Below, piece by piece: positions 1-5,551 of a DNA stretch of 6,943 nucleotides. The notes under the pieces were generated by a model, which did no database searches, was not told the origin of the DNA, and worked only from the letters and a program-made list of their open reading frames with translations. The stretch comes from DATJBF01 sp035516795 (GTDB lineage: Bacteria > Verrucomicrobiota > Verrucomicrobiia > Palsa-1439), in assembly GCA_035516795.1 (NCBI GenBank), contig DATIZX010000053.1:1-6943 (forward strand). Direction: 5' to 3'. Positions within the stretch are counted from its first letter, which is position 1; every line of letters begins with the position of its first letter. The translations under genes were made by a program, and so were the position numbers.

Positions 1-342
1 TACGACGTTCGCCCGCGGGATTTGACGATTCGTGCAGGACAACTCTCCGGCGGGAACCAGCAAAAGCTCATTGTCGCTCGGGAATTTCAGCGAAATCCCG
101 GTCTGCTGATCGCCGCCCAACCAACGCGTGGTGTTGATGTGGGCGCGATCGAGTTCATCCACAACCGTATTGTTCGGGCCCGTGACGAAGGAGCCGGGGT
201 CTTGCTCGTCTCGTTCGAACTCGATGATATTTTGACGTTGTCGGATCGGATCCTCGTGATGTACGAGGGCCGCATCGTTGCCGAATTTCTCCGCGGCCAG
301 GTGACCGAACGCGATTTGGGACTGAAGATGGCCGGCGCATGA
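1..342 (+). CDS. Nucleoside/sugar-type ABC transporter ATP-binding protein, C-terminal end (5' part outside window)
   Basis: The reading frame is open from base 1, so only the last 113 residues are visible. They cover the end of the second nucleotide-binding domain of a fused two-domain ATPase of the RbsA/NupO (YufO) class, which powers solute uptake at the inner face of the membrane. The ABC signature LSGGNQQK is at visible residues 15-22. The Walker B region reads LLIAAQPTRGVD (from residue 35), where the usual Asp-Glu pair is Ala-Gln. The switch-histidine region reads VSFEL (70-74) with no His. This degenerate site is, from memory, typical of second domains in the BMP/nucleoside branch, with hydrolysis left to the other site. 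The TGA stop overlaps the ATG of the next permease gene (ATGA), which indicates one operon with translational coupling. The nucleoside substrate is inferred from the family branch and from the downstream adenosine deaminase. Confidence 0.9.
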   Translation, partial: YDVRPRDLTIRAGQLSGGNQQKLIVAREFQRNPGLLIAAQPTRGVDVGAIEFIHNRIVRARDEGAGVLLVSFELDDILTLSDRILVMYEGRIVAEFLRGQVTERDLGLKMAGA

Positions 343-1388
343 GAAAATTACTTCAGCCCATTTTGGCCGTGATTGTCGGTCTCGCGCTGGGATTGAGTTT
401 TACGTGGTTTGCCGGTGAGAATCCCTGGCACGTGCTGGAAATTCTCATCAAGAGCGCGTTTGGCTCGGGCTACGATTTCGGGATGACGTTGTTCTATTCG
501 ACACCGCTCATTTTCACTGGCCTTGCAGTGGCGGTTCCCTTTCAAGCCGGACTGTTCAACATCGGCGCAGAAGGCCAACTCACCTTGGGCGCCTTGGCGG
601 CGGCAGCGGTCGGCGCGGTCTGGCCCAGCCTGCCGTGGCCAGTAGCGCCACTGCTGGCCGGTTTGGCGGCGCTGCTTGCCGGAACGATTTGGGGCGCGAT
701 CCCCGGTTGGCTGCGGGCCAAACGCGGCAGTCACGAGGTCATCAACACGATCATGTTGAATTTCGTCGCCGCGGGTCTCGCCAGTTACATAACACTCTAT
801 CTTCTGAAGAATCCCGCCACGCAGAACCCGGAAACCCGGCCCGTTGGCGCTGGCTATCTGATTCACCAGTTCGGAGTCTTCGGTGGAGCGCCCGTAAGCA
901 CCGCGCTTCCCCTGGCAGTTTTCATTGCGGGTGTGGTTTGGATTCTTCTTCAACGGACTGTGATCGGTTACGAGATGCGCGCTGTGGGACAGAGCGAATC
1001 GGCCGCACGCGCTGCGGGAATCAACTCCAGCAAAATCCGGATTCTGGCCATGTCGATTGCCGGTGGACTTGCCGGGCTGGTTGGCGTGGGAGAAGTGTTG
1101 GGAAATGCGGGTAAATTCCGACTCGGGTTTTCACCCGAATATGGATTTATCGGAATCGCTGTGGCACTGCTCGGACGAAATCAACCCGCAGGCGTTGTGG
1201 CCGCCGCCTTGCTTTTCGGAGCCCTTCACAAGGGAGCCACCGATCTGGATTTGGAAACCGAGCACGTTACGCGCGAGGTGTCGCAGATTCTTCAGGCATT
1301 GATCATTTTGTCGGTGTCGGCGGAGGGTTTGTGGAGCTGGATGAAGCAGCGCCGCCCGTCGCCTCGACTCGCTCCCGGTGAATTATGA
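339..1388 (+). CDS. ABC transporter permease, nucleoside uptake (NupP/YufP-like, BPD_transp_2 family)
   Basis: A 349-residue polytopic inner-membrane protein forming half of the transport channel of a nucleoside-type ABC importer. An N-terminal hydrophobic segment (about residues 7-24) is followed by several Ala/Leu/Gly-rich membrane helices. Family motifs are visible: FNIGAEGQ (73-80), SHEVINTIMLN (131-141) and the cytoplasmic coupling-loop stretch GYEMRAVGQSESAARAAGI (210-228), which docks on the ATPase. The length is normal for the larger permease of this pair. The ATG lies in a 4-bp overlap with the upstream ATPase stop. No strong Shine-Dalgarno is seen, so re-initiation after the ATPase gene is likely. 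A 4-bp overlap at its 3' end couples it to the second permease. The family assignment is firm. The exact substrate (purine nucleosides versus a broader range) is inferred from the neighbouring adenosine deaminase. Confidence 0.93.
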   Translation: MRKLLQPILAVIVGLALGLSFTWFAGENPWHVLEILIKSAFGSGYDFGMTLFYSTPLIFTGLAVAVPFQAGLFNIGAEGQLTLGALAAAAVGAVWPSLPWPVAPLLAGLAALLAGTIWGAIPGWLRAKRGSHEVINTIMLNFVAAGLASYITLYLLKNPATQNPETRPVGAGYLIHQFGVFGGAPVSTALPLAVFIAGVVWILLQRTVIGYEMRAVGQSESAARAAGINSSKIRILAMSIAGGLAGLVGVGEVLGNAGKFRLGFSPEYGFIGIAVALLGRNQPAGVVAAALLFGALHKGATDLDLETEHVTREVSQILQALIILSVSAEGLWSWMKQRRPSPRLAPGEL

Positions 1389-2257
1389 CCGCAGAACTCC
1401 TCGCCTCGACCTTGCGGGTTTCAACTCCGCTCATGTTCGCGGCACTGGGGGGCATGTTTAGTGAGCGCTCCGGCGTGATCAACATCGCGCTCGAAGGCAT
1501 GATGTTGATCGGTGCCTTTGGTGCGGCAGTGGGAACGCTGGTCGCGCATTCACCGTGGCTGGGCTCGGCTTGCGGAATGGCCGCGGGTGCCGCACTGGCA
1601 GCGGTTTATGCCTTGTTTGTCATTCGGCTGCGTGCCGATCAGATTGTGGCGGGGACGGCCATCAACATGCTCGCGATGGGATTGACGCCGTTCCTCTGCA
1701 AGATCCTTTACGACGTGACCGGCTCGACACCCGCCATTCCGCTCAACGAGCGATTTGAATCCGCCCCGCTCTATTTGAGCTGGGCCCTGGTCGTTGGCTG
1801 CGTTCTGTGGATGAAATACACGCCGACGGGACTCTGGGTGAAGTTCGCGGGCGAACACCCCGAGGCACTCGATGCGGCAGGTATCCGGGTCAATCGCGTC
1901 CGCTGGATGGCCGTGTTGACGAGCGGCGCGTTGGCGGGGATGGGCGGCGCTTCACTTTCCATTTTCCTCTCATCATCATTCTCACGGGACATGACCGCTG
2001 GCCGCGGTTTCATGGCGCTGGCGGCGCTCATCTTCGGCAAATGGAAACCTTTGCCGACCGCCCTCGCGTGTCTACTCTTCGGTTTTGCTGACGCAGTCCA
2101 AATCCGGCTTCAAGGCGTTACCATCTGGGGTGACCGGACGATCCCGGTGCAATTCATTCAAATCCTGCCGTATATCGTGACGGTTCTTGTGCTGGCTGGA
2201 TTCGTAGGCCGCTCACGTCCGCCCAAAGCTTTGGGCACGCCTTTTCAGAAAGCCTGA
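1385..2257 (+). CDS. ABC transporter permease, nucleoside uptake (NupQ/YufQ-like, BPD_transp_2 family)
   Basis: A 290-residue inner-membrane protein, the shorter partner permease of the same importer. Visible family motifs are GVINIALEGMM (30-40), the coupling-loop stretch GLWVKFAGEHPEALDAAGI (149-167), GRGFMALAALIFGKW (207-220 region) and a last membrane helix LPYIVTVLVLAGFVG (261-275), followed by a short cytoplasmic tail containing RPPKALGTPF, as is usual in this subfamily. The length fits the family. The ATG overlaps the stop of the preceding permease by 4 bp. A GGTG a few bases upstream (about 1379-1382) is the only Shine-Dalgarno-like element. The adenosine deaminase gene begins 2 bases after its TGA. 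Two unequal permeases plus a double-domain ATPase is the standard layout for BMP-type nucleoside importers. The binding protein is not in the window. Confidence 0.93.
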   Translation: MTAELLASTLRVSTPLMFAALGGMFSERSGVINIALEGMMLIGAFGAAVGTLVAHSPWLGSACGMAAGAALAAVYALFVIRLRADQIVAGTAINMLAMGLTPFLCKILYDVTGSTPAIPLNERFESAPLYLSWALVVGCVLWMKYTPTGLWVKFAGEHPEALDAAGIRVNRVRWMAVLTSGALAGMGGASLSIFLSSSFSRDMTAGRGFMALAALIFGKWKPLPTALACLLFGFADAVQIRLQGVTIWGDRTIPVQFIQILPYIVTVLVLAGFVGRSRPPKALGTPFQKA

Positions 2258-2259
2258 CG

Positions 2260-3276
2260 ATGGACCTCAAAAACCTGCCGAAAATTGACCTGCACCTGCA
2301 CCTTGACGGGGCGATTCGCGTCCCAACCATTGCCGAACTCGGCGACAACCTCGGCGTCAAACTTCCGACGTACGACCCGAAACAATTGGCGAAGTTTGTG
2401 CAAGTCGACCGTGACTGCCGCAGCTTGACCGATTACTTGAAGCGTTTCGAAGTCTTCTACCCGATCTTGCCATTCGCGAAGACGCAGGAACGTATCGCTT
2501 ACGAACTCTGCGAAGATTGCGCGCGCGACAACGTCATCTATTTCGAGACGCGCTTTGCGCCGGCGTTGGCGTCGAGTCAACGGTTTACCATGGAAGATGC
2601 CGTTGTGGCCGCTCTCGAAGGGCTGCGTCGCGGCCAACGCGACTTCAACGTGAAATGCGGGTTGATTCTGTGTTGTTACCGTTCCATCACGCCGCAACAG
2701 AACGTCGAGACAGTGAAGCTCGCGTACAAGTACCGAGACAAGGGCGTGCTGGGAATCGATCTCGCTGGCGATGAACTTCACCATCCATCCAGGCCGCACG
2801 CCGCAGCATTCGCATTAGCGCGTAAGCTCGAAATCTCGATTACCATTCACGCGGGTGAAGGCGGTGATCCCGAGCACATTCGCGAGGCGGTCTTTGAGCA
2901 CGGGGCGACACGGATTGGCCACGGCGTCAGCCTCCAGAAAGATCCGGAATTACTCAAGCAGGTGCGCGATCGCGGCACGGTTTTCGAAATCTGCCTCACG
3001 ACCAATCTCCAAACGTGCACCGTGCCGTCGGTAGCGGCGCATCCGTTTAAGAAGTTCCTCGACGAAGGCCTGCGGGTGACGCTCAACACCGACGATCCGG
3101 CCATCAGTAACATCACACTAACCGACGAATTTAAACTGGCCGCGAGTGAGTTCAAACTCAAGCCAGCTCAAGTACGCCAGCTCCTTGTCAACGCCGCTCA
3201 AGCCGCATTCAACTCAATCACCCTCCGGAACATCCTGGTCGCACAAGTCGAAAAAGAACCGCGACTGTTTACTTGA
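2260..3276 (+). CDS. add: Adenosine deaminase
   Basis: A 338-residue cytosolic zinc enzyme of the amidohydrolase TIM-barrel superfamily that converts adenosine (and usually deoxyadenosine) to inosine plus ammonia in purine salvage. All key residues known from mouse ADA can be placed: zinc ligands His12 and His14 in HLHLDGA, His197 in TIHAGE and Asp278 in NTDDP; catalytic Glu200; His221 in RIGHG; and Asp279. The stretch EICLTTNLQT (243-252) with its N-x-Q-T form matches adenosine deaminases rather than the related adenine deaminases, which usually carry a different version. The length is typical of bacterial Add. The ATG is 2 bases after the permease stop, so it is probably translated from the same mRNA as the transporter, giving coupled uptake and deamination. 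The last 8 bases overlap the 3' end of the convergent small gene, so there is no room for an intergenic terminator. Confidence 0.95.
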   Translation: MDLKNLPKIDLHLHLDGAIRVPTIAELGDNLGVKLPTYDPKQLAKFVQVDRDCRSLTDYLKRFEVFYPILPFAKTQERIAYELCEDCARDNVIYFETRFAPALASSQRFTMEDAVVAALEGLRRGQRDFNVKCGLILCCYRSITPQQNVETVKLAYKYRDKGVLGIDLAGDELHHPSRPHAAAFALARKLEISITIHAGEGGDPEHIREAVFEHGATRIGHGVSLQKDPELLKQVRDRGTVFEICLTTNLQTCTVPSVAAHPFKKFLDEGLRVTLNTDDPAISNITLTDEFKLAASEFKLKPAQVRQLLVNAAQAAFNSITLRNILVAQVEKEPRLFT

Positions 3277-3709
3277 TGGCAAGCGCAAGGTTGATCTGCT
3301 TGATCGCCGCTTCAATATGCGCATGTACCGCCTTTGGTTTGGTAGGCGCCAGTCCCGTGCTCAACTGCTGGAGCAACGTCTGGGCTTGGCGGAGTTGCGT
3401 GTCGGATGTGGGCTGTTGTTCGTGCCCTTTTCCGTTTCCCTGGAGGGTTACGCCCAAAAGCTTCGCGGCCGCCTCAATCTGTTTCATTGCCCGCACGCGA
3501 TGCCCTTTGTAGTCGTGATTGGCAACGACAAGAATATTGTAGGCTTGCGAAAGCAACGTGGTCTCGGACTCGGCACTCAAGACTGCCTGCTGAGGAGGGG
3601 TCGTTGCGTCTGCCGCTGTTGCTCTGCGGGCCGGAATCGCAACTCCCCACGACAAGAGCAAAGCCACAACGGCAATTCGTACATACAACGAACGGGGTGA
3701 ATCGTTCAT
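3269..3709 (-). CDS. Predicted exported small helical protein of unknown function
   Basis: A 146-residue protein that I cannot assign a function. Residues 1-32 form a clear Sec-type signal peptide: positive start (MNDSPRSLYVR), hydrophobic core (VVALLLSWGVAI) and cleavage site probably ATA|AD after residue 32. The mature part looks all-helical and contains two similar segments. Segment one (about 55-86) includes QAYNIL and NHDYKGHR followed by an IEAA-containing helix. Segment two (about 108-144) has QAQTLL, a shorter link and IEAAIKQINLAL. I recall similar small exported proteins in Verrucomicrobia and Planctomycetes, but cannot confirm this. I chose the ATG at 3709 because it is preceded by AAAGGAGA and because the reading frame further upstream runs through a strong promoter. 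It lies downstream of hpnR on the same strand with a 159-base gap, so it is probably independently transcribed. Confidence 0.8.
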   Translation of the reverse strand: MNDSPRSLYVRIAVVALLLSWGVAIPARRATAADATTPPQQAVLSAESETTLLSQAYNILVVANHDYKGHRVRAMKQIEAAAKLLGVTLQGNGKGHEQQPTSDTQLRQAQTLLQQLSTGLAPTKPKAVHAHIEAAIKQINLALAIK

Positions 3710-3721
3710 ATGCGAATTCAA

Positions 3722-3730
3722 TCTCCTTTC
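3722..3730 (-). promoter_or_regulatory. Ribosome binding site deciding the start of the small exported protein
   Basis: On the minus strand the bases read GAAAGGAGA, an extended Shine-Dalgarno match. The GGAG core ends 13 bases before the ATG at 3709, somewhat longer than the usual 5-10 base spacing. No competing start codon lies in the spacer. This supports translation from 3709 and not from the in-frame upstream starts at about 3760 or 3796. Confidence 0.7.
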
Positions 3731-3737
3731 AGTCGCC

Positions 3738-3765
3738 ACCTTACGCGCAAAGCCGCGCATGTCAA
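3738..3765 (-). promoter_or_regulatory. Sigma70-type promoter of the small exported protein gene
   Basis: On the minus strand a perfect -35 hexamer TTGACA (3765-3760) is followed after 16 bases by TAAGGT (3743-3738), a -10 form of the TAnnnT type common in GC-rich bacteria. Transcription would begin near 3731, giving a leader of about 22 bases that starts just before the Shine-Dalgarno. The compact -35/-10/SD/ATG order is coherent. The spacer contains two GCGC blocks (TGCGCGGCTTTGCGCG) that could form a small operator-like symmetry, but this may be chance in GC-rich DNA. No promoter activity can be proven from sequence alone. Confidence 0.65.
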
Positions 3766-3868
3766 GAAAGCCCCTGCCATTCGATAGCTCGGGCAAGTTC
3801 CACGGTCTGCGCTCGCTGAAGGAGTATCGGAAACCCGTGCGACGCCCATTGCCGCTTGGATTTCAATC

Positions 3869-5410
3869 TCAGCTTGCGCCCATCCGGGTCTGTTCGACGA
3901 ATTGCTCGGTGGCATCGTCGATCGAGCGGCCGCGGCGGCCTTGGACGGCATGAATGTAGACCGGCTGTGGTTTGACGGCCGGCTTGTGCGCTGGCGGCAG
4001 TGGAATTTGATAGCGAACGGGTTCCGCATGATCGCGAAACTGTAGTTGGGGATTGAATACGCTGTTGAATTTCCAGAGTGACCGCAGAAAATTCGTCTGT
4101 CCGTGCAAGAGATGGCGTCCTACGATGCCGGCCGTGGCGCGTAATGTCGTCCAGCCGAGATGCTTGCGATTGAGCACCTGCTGCGTCCTGACCAGTTCTT
4201 CATAAAATCGCGGGAGTGGCAAGCGGGTTGGCAGCACGGCGTGTTGGATGTCAAACAACCGGTAATCGCGGGTTGTCAGACGACGCGATTCCGTGTGCCA
4301 GGTTTCCGTGCCGGGGTATGGCGTGTTGACGCTGATGTTGACGATCTCCGGCACGTCCATGCACCATTGGCGCACGACCGCGAATCGTTGCACGTCCCAA
4401 TCGGGATCGGCGATGATGTTGATGGCGACGTTGATCCCGAGTTGGCGCGCGCACTCCAGCGCCTCAAAATTCTGACTGAGAGAAATGCGTTTGCGGTAGC
4501 GACGCAGACCCTCGGCGTCGATTGCCTCCAGCCCAAGGAACATGTATTTCAACCCGAGCCGTTTCCAAAATTCGAACACGTCCCGGTTCCGTAACAGCAC
4601 GTCGCCGCGCGTTTCGAGATAATATTCCTTGCGAATGCCACGTCGGGCAATGGCTTCGCCTATCTCCAGGCCATGCCGGGCTTGGATGAATGCAACGTCG
4701 TCCACAATAAAGACTCCCGGCTCGCGGATTCGCGCCAGATCTTCGACCGCGCGTTCGGGACTGACGGTGCGATAATTCCGTCCGTAAAACGTCCACGCAC
4801 TACAGAAAGCGCAGTCCCACGGACACCCCCGCGAAAACTCGATGGAAGCGCACGGATCGAGCGTGCCGAGGAAGTACCGGCGCCGATGTTGCAGTAAATC
4901 GCGCGCTGGCTGCAGATCGTCGAGACGCGCCACGAATCGCGGCGGTGGTCCAGCGCCAGCCAGCGTGACCACGCCGGGAACCTTCAATAACGCCGCACGG
5001 TCATTTGCTGCGGCATCCAGAACGCCGGCAATCGCGGCTTCGCCTTCTCCCTTCAAGACGCAGTCGATCGCGCCACCGCCGTGCGCCAGAAACTCGGCGG
5101 CAATGAACGACGCGCTGTGGCCGCCCACAAAGACGAAGCAATCCGGAAGCGTGGCCTTCGTCGCTTTGCAGAGGTCCACGATTTCCGGAACGTTGGCGAG
5201 GTAGTTGCACGAAAAGGCGACGGCATCCGGTCGCCACGAGCGAAGCGTGCGGAAGTATCGAGCGTGCGATTCGACCTGGAGATCGAGCAGCCGCACTTGG
5301 TGACCAGCCCGGCGGGCGGCTTCGGCGACGAGTTCAAGGCCCAGTGGTTCCAGTCGCAGAAACACCTTTGTGTACATCAACGCGCTCGGATGAATTAGAA
5401 GAACCTTCAT
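3869..5410 (-). CDS. hpnR: Hopanoid C-3 methylase HpnR (cobalamin-binding radical SAM enzyme)
   Basis: A 513-residue class B radical SAM methylase that I recognise as HpnR, the enzyme adding a methyl group at C-3 of the hopanoid A ring using SAM and methylcobalamin. The N-terminal Rossmann-like cobalamin-binding domain (about 1-135) opens MKVLLIHPSALMYTKVFLRL and contains GGHSASF (from 96) and the KGEGEA turn (about 120-125). The radical SAM barrel follows, with the iron-sulfur cluster motif C196-x3-C200-x2-C203 in SRGCPWDCAFCSAWTFYG and further conserved-looking stretches YYLETRGD (263-270), INIIADPDWD and VNTPYPGTETWHTESRRL. The tail is Pro-rich and ends in a GRRGRSIDDATEQF segment. An in-frame TTG four codons upstream (5422) is possible. 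I prefer the ATG at 5410, with the weak GGGAAA upstream, because proteins of this type begin MKVLL. No squalene-hopene cyclase or other hpn gene is in the window. The alternative is an HpnR-like methylase with another polyprenoid substrate. Confidence 0.87.
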   Translation of the reverse strand: MKVLLIHPSALMYTKVFLRLEPLGLELVAEAARRAGHQVRLLDLQVESHARYFRTLRSWRPDAVAFSCNYLANVPEIVDLCKATKATLPDCFVFVGGHSASFIAAEFLAHGGGAIDCVLKGEGEAAIAGVLDAAANDRAALLKVPGVVTLAGAGPPPRFVARLDDLQPARDLLQHRRRYFLGTLDPCASIEFSRGCPWDCAFCSAWTFYGRNYRTVSPERAVEDLARIREPGVFIVDDVAFIQARHGLEIGEAIARRGIRKEYYLETRGDVLLRNRDVFEFWKRLGLKYMFLGLEAIDAEGLRRYRKRISLSQNFEALECARQLGINVAINIIADPDWDVQRFAVVRQWCMDVPEIVNISVNTPYPGTETWHTESRRLTTRDYRLFDIQHAVLPTRLPLPRFYEELVRTQQVLNRKHLGWTTLRATAGIVGRHLLHGQTNFLRSLWKFNSVFNPQLQFRDHAEPVRYQIPLPPAHKPAVKPQPVYIHAVQGRRGRSIDDATEQFVEQTRMGAS

Positions 5411-5551
5411 CTTGTTTCCCAAAAACGATCAGTCGCGCGCTCCGCCCGCCTTCAAGCGCGAAAACATGAAAAGATTAGATTCGCTCCCTCAATCTGTCGC
5501 TCTGATTTTGATCTAGGAAAAGTGCCGAAAGGCGTTGTCGCGGTTAGCGGC

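Noticed and set aside
348..953. Open reading frame of 201 codons on the minus strand inside the first permease gene
   Set aside because: It lies wholly antisense to a permease with clear family motifs, its translation is rich in polar and Arg/Gln residues without domain motifs, and long shadow frames are common in GC-rich coding DNA.
2245..2799. 184-codon minus-strand open frame opposite adenosine deaminase
   Set aside because: The sense strand encodes a complete adenosine deaminase with all catalytic residues. The antisense product has no recognisable motif and no visible ribosome site or promoter.
3146..3700. 184-codon plus-strand open frame spanning the end of add and the small exported gene
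   Set aside because: It overlaps two better-supported genes. The opposite strand has a signal peptide, Shine-Dalgarno and promoter, and this frame has none of these.
3710..3796. Longer N-terminus for the small exported protein (start at 3796 or 3760)
   Set aside because: The added residues would be translated from DNA containing the -35/-10 elements and would put about 29 residues ahead of a standard signal peptide. The start at 3709 has the ribosome site.
3924..3931. GCGGCCGC palindromes, also near 3464 and 6194
   Set aside because: There are only three scattered copies, all in coding DNA, with no shared flanks. They are explained by GC-rich codon use and not by a repeat family.
5436..5460. 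Possible hairpin (6-bp stem CGCGCT/AGCGCG, 13-base loop) in the uvrA-hpnR gap, considered as a uvrA terminator
   Set aside because: The stem is short, the loop long and no U-run follows directly on the minus strand. Such pairings are expected by chance in this GC-rich DNA.
5411..5551. Promoter for hpnR in the 141-base gap after uvrA
   Set aside because: I scanned the minus strand and found only weak partial hexamers (for example GCGACA with TAATCT). None was good enough to call, so hpnR may be read from uvrA or from a non-canonical promoter.
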